Assembly: GCF_003860215.1 (NCBI RefSeq)
Contig: NZ_RQYH01000003.1
Span: 1 to 64,000, forward strand
Origin: Desulfovibrio sp. OH1186_COT-070
Lineage (GTDB): Bacteria; Desulfobacterota; Desulfovibrionia; Desulfovibrionales; Desulfovibrionaceae
Direction: 5' to 3'
Length of the DNA stretch: 64,000 nucleotides
A program made the translations under genes and the position numbers. Under the pieces are notes generated by a model that saw only the letters and a list, made by a program, of their open reading frames with translations, was not told where the DNA came from and ran no database searches. Shown here piece by piece: positions 45,142-55,100 of this stretch; position 1 is the first letter of the stretch, and the number at the start of each line of letters is the position of its first letter.

Positions 45142-46455
45142 ATGGACATGGTACTGCTCGGATATGCCGGCATCGCCATCATGCTTGCGCTCTCCGTGGC
45201 GGGCATGCCCATGGCCTACGCCATGTGTATCGTCGCCAGCGCAGGCATGTGCTTCACGCTCGGTCCCATCAATGCCGCCACCCAGACCATGTTCGTGGCT
45301 TGGGAACAGGCAAGCAACTTCTCCCTGATGAGCATACCGTTGTTCATTTTCATGGGCTCCATAGCATACCACACGGGCATTGTGAGCGACCTTTTCGTCG
45401 CCTTCCGCCGCTGGATCGGATTTCTGCCAGGCGGCCTGGCAGCAGCTGGCATCATGGCGGCCGCCAGTTTTGGTGCGGTAACAGGCTCCACGGCCGCGGC
45501 CTCGGCAACGATGGCTTCGACCGTCATTCCTGAACTGGAAAAGGCAAGTTACAGCCAAAGCCTCGCTTCCGGTGCCATCGCAGCTTCTGGCGGTCTCGCG
45601 GCCATCATCCCTCCCAGTGTCTTTGTCATCATCTATGCAGCACTCACAGACCAGTCCGCCGGCGAAATGTTCATCGCCATTCTCGGACCAGGCATGTTGA
45701 CCACCGTATTATTTTCCCTCTACTGCATCATCAGGTGCTGCGTAACCCCCTCTCTGGGGCCAAAACAACCATCAGCCTCATGGAAAGAGCGCATTCAGTG
45801 CTTGCCAGCGGCCATTCCCGTTATGGTGACCTTCGCCATCGTTATTGGCAGCATCTACGGCGGGCTGGCCACTCCTACCGAAGCCGCAGCATTCGGCTGC
45901 ATAGGCGTCATGCTTATTGCTTTCTGCATGGGCCGTCTAAAGAAAGACCTCGTCATTCCCGCCTTCAAAGAGGGAGCCAAAATGAGCGCGGCAATCTTTT
46001 TTCTGTTTATCGGCGGCTGGCTCATGGCGCGTTTCATGGTGACCACTGGAACGACAAGGCATATGGTGCAGATGTTTGTGGGCTTTGAAATGTCCCATAC
46101 AACACTCTTGGTCTGCATGTTTGTTCTCTTCCTGATTCTGGGCTGCATTCTTGAGTCCACCTCCATTCTCGTGCTGACTATGCCTTTCATGTTCCCGATT
46201 ACCCAGCAGTATGGCCTTGACCCTGTCTGGTTCGGAGTGTTCGTCACCGTGATGCTGGTGCTGGCCGGCGTTTCGCCTCCGGTAGGGCTCAACGTTTTCG
46301 TGGTACGAAGTGTGTGCCCGCATATCCCGATAGTAAGTATTTACAAAGGAGCAGCACCATTCATCCTTATACTTATTATCACGGTTGTCGCTATCTGCGT
46401 CTGGCCTGAAATCGTCATGGCCCCGGTGCACAGTATGATGGGCAGTATCCGGTAA
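45142..46455 (+). CDS. TRAP transporter large membrane subunit (DctM type)
   Basis: A 437-residue membrane protein with about 12 helices. FMGSIAYHTGIVSDLF, GSTAAASATMASTVIPEL, the helix-breaking SGGLAAIIPPSVFVIIYAAL and the C-terminal VMLVLAGVSPPVGLNVFVV motif are DctM hallmarks. It couples Na+ to solute movement. Overlap-level spacing with DctQ shows co-translation. Confidence 0.93.
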   Translation: MDMVLLGYAGIAIMLALSVAGMPMAYAMCIVASAGMCFTLGPINAATQTMFVAWEQASNFSLMSIPLFIFMGSIAYHTGIVSDLFVAFRRWIGFLPGGLAAAGIMAAASFGAVTGSTAAASATMASTVIPELEKASYSQSLASGAIAASGGLAAIIPPSVFVIIYAALTDQSAGEMFIAILGPGMLTTVLFSLYCIIRCCVTPSLGPKQPSASWKERIQCLPAAIPVMVTFAIVIGSIYGGLATPTEAAAFGCIGVMLIAFCMGRLKKDLVIPAFKEGAKMSAAIFFLFIGGWLMARFMVTTGTTRHMVQMFVGFEMSHTTLLVCMFVLFLILGCILESTSILVLTMPFMFPITQQYGLDPVWFGVFVTVMLVLAGVSPPVGLNVFVVRSVCPHIPIVSIYKGAAPFILILIITVVAICVWPEIVMAPVHSMMGSIR

Positions 46456-46543
46456 CATTCTGAAACGGCAAAAATGCGTGTTTCCCACGGATGGTGCGAC
46501 ATACAGAAATATGCCGCACCATTCCAAAAAAAGAGAAAAGACC

Positions 46544-47026
46544 ATGAGCGAAACGAAAAATAACACAAAGATCCTGTATCCAGTCGATATTTACGCCCGC
46601 AGTAAAGGTATCTGCGAACAGGTAAGGATTTTTGCCCGAGCATTTGATGCGGAAATTCTGGTTGCCTATGCCACACCGGCAATCAGCAAATTCAAGGAGT
46701 GGGAATTGCCTGAAGGCTTTCCCGAAAAATTCTGTATGGCCGCGCTGGAAAGCGCAAAAAACAAAATGGCTGGCTATGTTGCTGAAAATTTTCCCGGCAT
46801 GAAAGCCCGTGGATGCATCCTTACAGGCTCTCCTGCGGAAGAGATCGTCCGCAAGGCAAAGGATGCCGCCTGTGACATGATCATCATGGCAAGGCAATGC
46901 AGCATGGTGAACCGCATCCTGGTCGGGGCCGTTGTGGCCAAGGTGGTGCGGCACGCCGGGACCATCCCCGTTATCACGATTGGCCTCAACGGACCGGATT
47001 ACGAGAATCACCGCATCGGCTCATGA
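46544..47026 (+). CDS. Universal stress protein (UspA/TeaD-like)
   Basis: A 160-residue single-domain Usp protein. It starts KILYPVDIYARSKGICEQV and ends VVRHAGTIPVITI, with the ATP-binding GxxxxG type loop RQCSMVNRILVGAVV. The consensus G-2x-G-9x-G(S/T) is degenerate, so ATP binding is uncertain. A Usp gene behind TRAP genes parallels TeaD of the ectoine transporter TeaABC, which dampens uptake. It lies 88 bases after DctM. A regulatory role in TRAP transport is the best guess. Confidence 0.83.
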   Translation: MSETKNNTKILYPVDIYARSKGICEQVRIFARAFDAEILVAYATPAISKFKEWELPEGFPEKFCMAALESAKNKMAGYVAENFPGMKARGCILTGSPAEEIVRKAKDAACDMIIMARQCSMVNRILVGAVVAKVVRHAGTIPVITIGLNGPDYENHRIGS

Positions 47027-47093
47027 AACAGGTACCCTCCCCTGCGCGGCACTCCAGCTCTCCCCCCCTACGCCACAAGGCAACGCCCCGTTG

Positions 47094-48629
47094 TTATTGG
47101 TGCCAGCCCAGAAACATCCGGTAGGCCTCGTTGCCGGACTCTTCCACATGGGGATAGCCCATTGCCTCGACACGCCGGAGAAAGTCTTCAAATGCCTCAC
47201 GCTTTTCCTCGGGCGCGGCGAAACCCACAAGCACGCGTCCGAAATCCGCCCCGTGGTAGCGGTACTGGAAAAGCGTTATGTTGAAATCCACCCGCATGGC
47301 GTCCATGAAGTTCAGCAGGGCGCCGGGCCTTTCGGGAAAGGTGAAACGCAGAAGCCTTTCGTCGTGCAGTTGTGGCGCATTGCCGCCCACCAGATGGCGC
47401 AGATGCACCTTGGCGAATTCGTTGTCCGTCAGGTCCATGGCTTCAAAACCCTTGCCGCGCAACTCTGCCAGCACCTCGGCCACATCCTCCGGCCCGTTGA
47501 CCTTGATGCCCGCCAGAACCCGCGCCTTGACCGGATCGGAGTAGCGCGTACACAGTTCGGTGATATTCCGGTTGCCAAAAGACGCGCAGAGCTGCCGAAA
47601 GCTCCCCACCGCCTCGGGAATGACCACCGCAAGCAGGGCTTCGCGCTGCGCGCCGATCTCGGCGCGGTCCACCACATGCCCCAGGCGGTCAAAGTTCATG
47701 TTGGCCCCGCTCACCACGCCCACCAGCGTTGCGCCGCGAATGCCGCTTGATGCTGCGTAGGTTTTCAATCCCGCGAGAGAAAGGGCTCCCGCCGGTTCGG
47801 CCACCACCCGCGTATCCTCGAAAATGTCCTTGATGGCACCGCAGATCGCGTCTGTCCGCACGGTGATGATGTCGTCCAGCAGGTCGCGGCACAGAGCAAA
47901 GGTTTCCTCCCCCACAAGCTTGACAGCCACGCCGTCGGCAAACAGTCCCACATCCCGCTTTTCTATCCGCTGCCCCGCCATGACGGAAAGGCGCATGGCG
48001 TCAGAATCTTCCGGCTCCACGCCGATAACGCGGATTTCCGGGCGCAGGTTCTTGATGTACGCGGCCATGCCGGCTGCCAGACCGCCCCCCCCGATGGGCA
48101 CAAAAACGGCATGAATGTCTTCCGGATGCTGGCGCAAAATTTCCATGGCAATGGTGCCCTGCCCGGCAATGACATCCGGGTCGTCAAAGGGGGGGATATA
48201 GACGCAGCCGGTTTCCTGAATGAGTTCCAGCGTATGCCGCCAGGCATCACTGAAGGACTCTCCCGAAAGCACCACCTGCCCCCCCAGACGCCGCACCGAC
48301 TCCACCTTGATGGCCGGGGCTGTCACAGGCATGACAATCGTTGCCTCGCAGCCGAGCCGCCGCGCGGCGAGCGCAACCCCCTGCGCGTGGTTGCCTGCGG
48401 AGGCAGTGATGACGCCGCGCTGCAATTCCTCGCGCGAAAGATGGGCCATTTTGTTGCACGCGCCGCGCAGTTTGAAGGAAAAAACCGGCTGCATGTCCTC
48501 GCGCTTGAGCAAAATCCTGTTGCCCATGCGGCGCGACAGCCCGCCAGCTTCTTCCAGAGGCGTTTCCACAGCCACGTCGTACACGCGACTGAGGAGGATA
48601 CGGTTCAGGTATGCGCTGTGCTTGTTCAT
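47094..48629 (-). CDS. ilvA: Threonine dehydratase, biosynthetic
   Basis: A 511-residue PLP enzyme (threonine to 2-oxobutanoate, first step of isoleucine synthesis). The Schiff-base Lys is in VFSFKLRGACN (about residue 57). GNHAQGVALAAR and the phosphate-binding IGGGGLAAGMA are standard. Two C-terminal ACT-like regulatory domains (about 330-505) mark the isoleucine-sensitive biosynthetic form. Two ATGs are 6 bases apart; the second fits the AAGGA spacing. It is convergent with the Usp gene. Confidence 0.94.
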   Translation of the reverse strand: MNKHSAYLNRILLSRVYDVAVETPLEEAGGLSRRMGNRILLKREDMQPVFSFKLRGACNKMAHLSREELQRGVITASAGNHAQGVALAARRLGCEATIVMPVTAPAIKVESVRRLGGQVVLSGESFSDAWRHTLELIQETGCVYIPPFDDPDVIAGQGTIAMEILRQHPEDIHAVFVPIGGGGLAAGMAAYIKNLRPEIRVIGVEPEDSDAMRLSVMAGQRIEKRDVGLFADGVAVKLVGEETFALCRDLLDDIITVRTDAICGAIKDIFEDTRVVAEPAGALSLAGLKTYAASSGIRGATLVGVVSGANMNFDRLGHVVDRAEIGAQREALLAVVIPEAVGSFRQLCASFGNRNITELCTRYSDPVKARVLAGIKVNGPEDVAEVLAELRGKGFEAMDLTDNEFAKVHLRHLVGGNAPQLHDERLLRFTFPERPGALLNFMDAMRVDFNITLFQYRYHGADFGRVLVGFAAPEEKREAFEDFLRRVEAMGYPHVEESGNEAYRMFLGWHQ

Positions 48630-48909
48630 AAACATTCCTTGTGGGGAAAGTGTGTTTTCTGCTCCCCCTAACTATACCGATGACAAACGTATCTCAAGCC
48701 CCGGAGTGCGCAATCCGCGAGGCAGGATTTTGCCGCCTGCCCGGAAGGTGCGCATTCCTCGCAGGCATAAAAAATAATAACATAGTGATTTTCAACAAAA
48801 AAATACTATCCCTTGCCGTCTGCCCATATTGTGCCGTAGTATTGATCCGGAAATTGCTGCCGTTGGCAGCAGCGTACCGCCGCAAAAATTCCCCGCCGGA
48901 GGTCAGCCC

Positions 48910-49695
48910 ATGCGCCCTCACGCGAAAACTCTTGTCCTTCTTCTGGCCGGAAGCCTGTTGCTTGCCGGATGCAAAAGCAATTATGGAGAGCCAAAAACCA
49001 GGGTCAACCATTATCCCCAGTGCTACCAGCCGGTACAGCAGTTGCGGGAGGATGAAAACCTGACCGCCCGAAGCACCGCTGTGGGCGCTGCCGGTGGCGC
49101 CCTGCTGGGCGCGCTCATCGGCGGCCTTGCCACAGGCAAGGTGGAAGGCGCGTTGGCCGGTGCCGTGGCCGGGGGTGCGACCGGAGCCGTGGCAGGCAAT
49201 ATCTACGGCAAGTCCGAACAGAAAAACCGGGATGCGGCCTATCTGCACGCATATGCCCGTCAACTTGGCGCTGATGCCGCAAGCATGAACCGGGCCGCTG
49301 CGGCCGCGAAAGTGGCCGGAAAATGCTATGACGACCAGTTTCGCCTGGCGGCAAACCTGTACAGATCCGGGCGGATCAGCCGCCTGGAGTTTCAGGACAG
49401 ATATGCCGAGATCCGGAGCGGGCTGGAAGAAACCGCCTACATCCTGAACGACACCGCAGCGGTGATGGCCAAAAGGGATGCCGAATACCAGCGCGCTCTG
49501 GCCGCAGACTATGTGAATGCGCCGTCGCGCGCCTCTGCCGGGAAAAAAGCCCCCCCAAGGGCCTCAAGACAGTCGGAAATCACCACCAGGGCCTCCGCGT
49601 GGAAAGACTCGCACCAGGAACTGGAAAAGGCCCGGCACGACACCAATACCCGCATCTCGCGCCTGGATGAAGCTGTGCGCAACGAACTTGGCTAA
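48910..49695 (+). CDS. Glycine-zipper lipoprotein
   Basis: A 261-residue lipoprotein. The lipobox SLLLAGC sets Cys21 as the lipidated residue. A glycine-zipper region (about 58-98) contains AVGAAGGALLGALIGGLATG followed by a second GAVAGGATGAVAGN run, as in outer-membrane assembly factors and SmpA-like proteins. The C-terminal half is a charged coiled coil. It is the first gene of the SrfABC-type run on the same strand. GGAGG precedes the ATG. It could insert in, or contact, the outer membrane; its specific task is unknown. Confidence 0.8.
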   Translation: MRPHAKTLVLLLAGSLLLAGCKSNYGEPKTRVNHYPQCYQPVQQLREDENLTARSTAVGAAGGALLGALIGGLATGKVEGALAGAVAGGATGAVAGNIYGKSEQKNRDAAYLHAYARQLGADAASMNRAAAAAKVAGKCYDDQFRLAANLYRSGRISRLEFQDRYAEIRSGLEETAYILNDTAAVMAKRDAEYQRALAADYVNAPSRASAGKKAPPRASRQSEITTRASAWKDSHQELEKARHDTNTRISRLDEAVRNELG

Positions 49696-49743
49696 AAAGC
49701 CGGGCTTCGGAATACTCTCCCGCAAACAATGCGAAGTTCTGCC

Positions 49744-50808
49744 ATGAAGGAAAATCAGCCGCCCACAGCCAACCCGCCCGCCGACACGCCGCCGAAGCCG
49801 TGGTACGGGCGGCCCGGCTTCTGGAGTCTTTTGCTTTTTTGTCTGCTGCTCCTGCTTGCGCTCTGGTTTTGGGGAAAACACTGGCTTGCCGTTCAAGAAG
49901 AAAAACGCGCCCTGACGGCGCAAACAGCCCAGATGAGCGCGCAAAACGCCCATTTTGAGCATTTTCTCCGACAGTTGCAGGCTCTGCTTGCCAAGGATCC
50001 GTGCAGTGTGCAGAAAAGCCTGCCCGGAATTGTTCCCCCGCCGGGCGTGGCATGGCCCCCAACACCCGGAGCTCTGCCGGAAAAAAGCGATATGCCGTTC
50101 ACAGGCGGCAGTTCTTCTGCTCCCGCCACCAGAGAGGCGGCCCCGCAAAAACAGCCCGCAGGCTTTGCGGAGCTTATGGAGCAGGGCACAGTGCTGGTAC
50201 TGGCCATGCAGGAAGGCGGCCTCTCCATGGGAAGCGGTTTTTTTGTCGCGCCCGATGCCGTGGTCACCAACGCGCATGTGGTGGGCTCTGCAGCCAGGGC
50301 CATTGTGGTCAACAAGGCCACCGGCAGACCGCTGACAGCCAGTGTCCGGAAAGCCGTGCAGGAGGCGGGCAGGGATTTTGCCGTCCTGCATGTGGAGGGG
50401 GCGACGGGCGTCACTCCGCTCGCGCTGGCACCGTCCGTGCAGCGGACGGAGCGGGTGAGCGCATGGGGCTTTCCCGGAGCCGTCACCGGCGATGATCCCC
50501 AGTTTGCGGCCCTGCTCAAGGGCAATGCCGCCGCTGCCCCGGAGGTGGTGTATACCGATGGGGTGGTCAGCGTTGTTCTTGACCGCACCCCGCCCCTCAT
50601 CGTGCATACCGCCACAGTTTCGCAGGGCAACAGCGGAGGGCCACTGGTCAACGAAAAAGGGGAAGTGGTAGGAATCAACACGTTCATCAAACTTGATGAA
50701 GAATCCTACCGCCAGTCCAGCATTGCCATCAGCAACGTGGAACTCGCCCGTTTTCTCCGCTCGGCGGGAGTGAGCCCCGCGCTGGCAGCAGGCGGAGGCG
50801 CGCCATGA
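49744..50808 (+). CDS. Membrane-anchored trypsin-like (S1C) serine protease
   Basis: A 354-residue protein with a single transmembrane helix (about 29-48) after a Pro-rich N-terminus, a short coiled coil, and a periplasmic protease domain (about 140-345). The triad is complete: His178 in TNAHVV, Asp214 in DFAVLHV, Ser297 in GNSGGP. No PDZ domain follows, unlike HtrA. Its stop overlaps the ATG of the SrfA-like gene by 4 bases, so it belongs to the same complex. In related systems such proteases act as activatable effectors or as processing enzymes. Confidence 0.88.
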   Translation: MKENQPPTANPPADTPPKPWYGRPGFWSLLLFCLLLLLALWFWGKHWLAVQEEKRALTAQTAQMSAQNAHFEHFLRQLQALLAKDPCSVQKSLPGIVPPPGVAWPPTPGALPEKSDMPFTGGSSSAPATREAAPQKQPAGFAELMEQGTVLVLAMQEGGLSMGSGFFVAPDAVVTNAHVVGSAARAIVVNKATGRPLTASVRKAVQEAGRDFAVLHVEGATGVTPLALAPSVQRTERVSAWGFPGAVTGDDPQFAALLKGNAAAAPEVVYTDGVVSVVLDRTPPLIVHTATVSQGNSGGPLVNEKGEVVGINTFIKLDEESYRQSSIAISNVELARFLRSAGVSPALAAGGGAP

Positions 50809-52175
50809 GCATACGCATCGCCACAAGCCGGAGAGGCCGGATGCGCGCCCTGGGCAGCCAGGGAATTTTTGCCACCGACTGCCATGAGCAGCTTGCCTCC
50901 CTCCTTCAGCAACACCTCGGCCCGGAGCATGCCGCCCTTCTGGCGGAGCCGCAGCACGGTGCCGACGGGCAGGATGTTGACTGGTATGCCGAAGGGCCCG
51001 GCCCGGCTGTGCCCCTTGCCGACCTGCCCGAGGACGAAGCCCGCATTCTGCGCGCAAAAATTGCCGCACTTGCCACGGATATTCTGGAGCTTTCCCGGCG
51101 CATGACAGCTGAAGCCCAGGCGCAGCCCGCTCCGGGCCAGTCCCAGGCCCTGTCGGGACAGTTGCTGGCGCTTGCCCTGCAACATCCTTCCGACGAAGAT
51201 ATCCTGTCTGTGGGGGGACGCCCCGTGCTCGTCAACTGGGGTTTTGCCCCCGGCAGCCCCGGAGCCGTTCCGCAGGATCTTTCGCGCCTCGGCGCATGGG
51301 CTCCGACTCCGCCGTCCCAACAGCCCGTGGCCGCGGTGCCACCCATGCCCCCCGGCGGCGGATGCCTGCCCTGGCTATTGCCCCTGCTGCTCCTCCTGCT
51401 GCTGGCCTGGCTGCTGGCATCTGTTGCGGGCCTGCTGCCTTCGCCCTTGCCCGCAGGCTGCACGCATGTCGACCGCAGCGCTCTGGATGCGGAAATGCGC
51501 AAACAGGCGGAGCACGAGGAAGCTCTGCGCCTTTTGTGGCAACAGTTGCAGGAACGCGCAGCCCTGTGCAAGCCCGCGCCGCCGCCGGAAGAAAAAAAGC
51601 CGGAGCCCGTTCTTCCCGAACCGGAGGCGGTTCCCGAGCGGGAACCAGAGCCGGAGCCGGAACAAAAGCCGGAAGTCATCGAACCTTTTCTGGGCGAAAG
51701 CCCCTTGGAAGAGCCCAAAGAACAGCCTGCGCCGGAAAAACCCAAGCCTGAGCCCAAGCCGGAACCCAGGGAAAAGCCAAAACCCGCGCCCGCAAAAAAT
51801 GAGGATCTGAACATCCCCGAAGACGCCGCGAAAAAAAATGACCTGAGCTTTCTGGAAGGCTGCTGGACCAGCGAAACCGGGCTTTTTTCCCACCCTTCCA
51901 ACGAGCCCATTGTCGCGGAATACTGTTTTGACAAAAACGGCAAGGGACGCCGCTTTGTCAGAGAGCGCAACGGCCAGGTGTGCAGCGGTTCCGCCCGTGC
52001 GCGCTTTCAGGGCAACCGCCTGCAGTTTGATGCCAACCCGGCCAACTGCCCGCGCGGCGGGAAATATGTGCCGCAAAAAGTGGACTGCACCGGCAGCGAG
52101 AACACAACACAGTGCAAGGGCAAGGAACTGGGCGGCACAAACCGCACATGGGATGCCCGTTTCAAAAGGAAATAA
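50805..52175 (+). CDS. SrfA-like membrane protein
   Basis: A 456-residue protein. The N-terminal 185 residues are a soluble cytosolic domain. One strong transmembrane helix (about 187-213, Leu-rich) follows, then a short coiled coil (LDAEMRKQAEHEEALRLLWQQ), a long Pro-Glu-Lys-rich stalk (about 258-340), and a C-terminal domain with four or more Cys (GCWTSETGLF to TQCKGKELGG). The layout and the position just before SrfB and SrfC fit the SrfA family, the first gene of the srfABC operon of Salmonella. The stalk suggests it spans the periplasm. The function is unknown. Confidence 0.7.
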   Translation: MSIRIATSRRGRMRALGSQGIFATDCHEQLASLLQQHLGPEHAALLAEPQHGADGQDVDWYAEGPGPAVPLADLPEDEARILRAKIAALATDILELSRRMTAEAQAQPAPGQSQALSGQLLALALQHPSDEDILSVGGRPVLVNWGFAPGSPGAVPQDLSRLGAWAPTPPSQQPVAAVPPMPPGGGCLPWLLPLLLLLLLAWLLASVAGLLPSPLPAGCTHVDRSALDAEMRKQAEHEEALRLLWQQLQERAALCKPAPPPEEKKPEPVLPEPEAVPEREPEPEPEQKPEVIEPFLGESPLEEPKEQPAPEKPKPEPKPEPREKPKPAPAKNEDLNIPEDAAKKNDLSFLEGCWTSETGLFSHPSNEPIVAEYCFDKNGKGRRFVRERNGQVCSGSARARFQGNRLQFDANPANCPRGGKYVPQKVDCTGSENTTQCKGKELGGTNRTWDARFKRK

Positions 52176-55100
52176 ATGATGAAGGACGTTGTGCCCCACT
52201 ATCTGTCTCCTGTCAGCATCATTCCCGGCGGATGCCCGCAGTTTCTGGATTTTTCTCTCCCGGAGGAAGACATCAGGCGTCTGCGGATGTATTTTCGTGA
52301 AGAAAAAAAGCAGGAAGGACAGGGAGAGGGGCACAACGGAGAGTCCGGAAGGTATACCCATTACCTGCGCTGCCTCACGGAAACAGAAAACGGGCTTGTG
52401 GATCAGTTGACCAACCTTCCGTGCGAGGAAGACTATGCCGTGGAGGCCCGCCGGGCTGTGGAAATTCTGGAAGGGCAATGGCTTCCCATCCCCTTTCTGC
52501 GCACCCTTGAACAGCTCTGGCCCGATGGAGAAAAGCGTTTCGAGTGCGGCCCTTCCAACTGGGCCAGAGCGCGGATTGCACGCTCCGAGAGCTTTCCAGG
52601 CCTGTTGCGCACAGTGGTCGCTTTTGACACCAATGTGGAGGATCGCCCCGCGCAGGGGGAACACTACCACGCCCTTTCGCCGCAGGATGTCACGGCGCAC
52701 GGGCATTTCATGCTTGCCCGCCTTGTGCGGGACAACTCGTGGTTTCTCAACGCCGCATGGGTTGACGAGTGGGTATACGGCCTGTTTGACAGCTGGAAGC
52801 AGGCCCGCCACAGGGGGCGCGGCTCCTGGAGCGAGGAGTCGCCCTACAGGCTCAAACATCTGGCCTGCTACCTGACCTGGCTTGAAGTGCTGCACAAAAG
52901 CCTGAAGGCGCTGGCCGTGCAGGTCATCAATCCGGCCCGTGATACCCCGGTGGAAGTGGATCTGGTGCTTGATATCGGCAATTCGCGCACCACCGGCATT
53001 CTGGTGGAAACGCTGCCCCAGCGGATGACCAATCTCAACGACAGTTATCTGCTGGAGTTGCGTGATCTGAGCCTGCCGGAACATGTGTATGCCGACCCCT
53101 TTGAAACCAGGGTGGAATTTGTGGATGCGGCCTTTGGCAACGATACACTGTCCCGCAGGTCCGGGAGGCAGCGCCCCGCCTTTGCCTGGCCTTCGGCCGT
53201 GCGCATCGGCCCCGAAGCCGCGCGCCTGTCCACCATGGCCGTGTGCGCCGAAGGCGCCACAGGCATGTCCAGCCCCAAGCGCTACCTCTGGGACGAACGC
53301 CCCTGGAAGCAAAGCTGGCGTTACAATACCGGCGGCAAGGCAGAGCCTCTGGTCAGCCGGGGACTTTTTCCCCGTCAGCTCAACCCCCACGGCACACCGC
53401 GCATGTGCTTTGACGACCCCCTGTTCAAAAAAAGCCCTGCGCTGCAAAAGCAGAAAAACGAACCTGTTTTCGAGTCCCTGTTTACCCGCTCCTCTCTCAT
53501 GCTCTTCATGCTGGGAGAAATCCTTACCCAGGCGCTTGTGACCATCAATTCTCCCGCCACCCGCAGCAAACGGGAACTGCCCAACCTGCCGCGCAGACTG
53601 CGCAGGCTGATTTTTACCGTCCCCACGGCCATGCCCGTGGCGGAAAAACGCATTTTCCGGCGCTGGGTCACCTGGGCCGTGCGGGTTGTGTGGAGCGCGC
53701 TGGGGTGGAGCCAGTGGTATCTGCCCAAGCCGCAGTTGAAAGAGCAGACGGGCGATTACCGCCGCAGCCCCCAGATACAGTGCGACTGGGACGAGGCAAG
53801 CTGTTCGCAGCTTGTGCTCCTGTACAATGAGCTGGTGGTCAAGCACCACGGGGATGCCCACCACCTTTTCCGGCTCATGGGGAAGCCGCGCGCAGCCTAT
53901 GCTGGGCATCCCTGCGTGCGGATGGCCTCCATTGATATCGGCGGGGGAACGACAGACATATCCATCACAACCTTTGAACTGGCCAGCGGCGAAGGCGATA
54001 CGGCCAGAATTTCCCCCCACACCGAATTCCGGGACGGCTTCAATATCGCTGGTGACGAGGTGCTCCGGGAAGTCATTTCCAATCATGTGATCCCCGCCAT
54101 ATCCCAGGCGCTGGTCAGCCACGGGCTTGCCGAGCCGCGCTCGCTGCTGGGGCAGATGTTCGGGCGCGACTCCATCGGCATGTCGCAGGAAGACCGCAAT
54201 ACCCGCATCCGCCTTGTGCGCCAGATCGCGGCTCCCGTGGCTCTGGGCCTTCTTTCGGCGTGCGAGGATCCGCGCCTGCGCTCGGGCAGTCGCCTGTGTA
54301 CCCTCCGCGATTTTTTTGAGCCAGACCCCGCAGAAGCCACGCGCGGCCATGCTTCCGACGCGGAGGCGGGAAACGGGGAAGAAGGCGGCTTTTTTCCCGC
54401 GAAACCGGCTCCCCGGCCGCAGCCGGCCACCCTGCACGCGGTGGAAAGCCTGGTGCGCCGCGCAGCGCCCTCCGTCGGAAACTTTTCCATTCTGGACGTT
54501 CCCATTCAGGTGACGCCCGCAGCCATTGAGGCTACCATCAGAAATACCCTCGGCTCCACCCTGTCCGCACTGTGCGAGCTTGTGCACATGTATGACTGCG
54601 ATATTCTGCTGTTGACGGGACGCCCCAGTTCCTGGGAGGGGGTCACGGCCTCCGTGCTCGCCAGACTGCCCGTCCCCCCGGACAGGATCGTGCCCATGCG
54701 CCGGTATCATGCCGGTTCGTGGTATCCCTTTGCCGATGCCCAGGGACGCATCACCGACCCCAAGACAACCGTCGTGGTGGGGGCCATACTCTGCGCCCTG
54801 GCAGAAGGCCATCTGGAGGGTTTTTCCTTTGACCCCGGCGCGCTACGCCTGACGTCCACAGCGCGCTATATCGGAGAGATGGACATCAACAGCCAGCTCA
54901 AACGCCCCAAGGTCTGGTTTTCCGTGGATGTGAACAGCAGGGAGGGCACGGAGCAGACGCGCCATGTCGCTTTCAGCGGCCCGCTCTCCGTGGGCTACCG
55001 CCAACTGGATGCCGAACGCTGGCCCACCACGCGCTATCACCTGCTTGCCTTTTCCAGTGAGGCGGCCAGGGCGCGCGCCGCAGGGCGTCTGCCCTATACT

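Noticed and set aside
51580..51800. Repeat array in the SrfA gene
   Set aside because: The GAACCGGAG-like units are irregular codons of a Pro-Glu-Lys stalk; they are not a CRISPR or a true tandem repeat.
51375..54812. Leftward 1145-codon open frame opposite srfA/srfB
   Set aside because: It is the complement of two well-supported genes in GC-rich DNA, has no family resemblance and no ribosome site.
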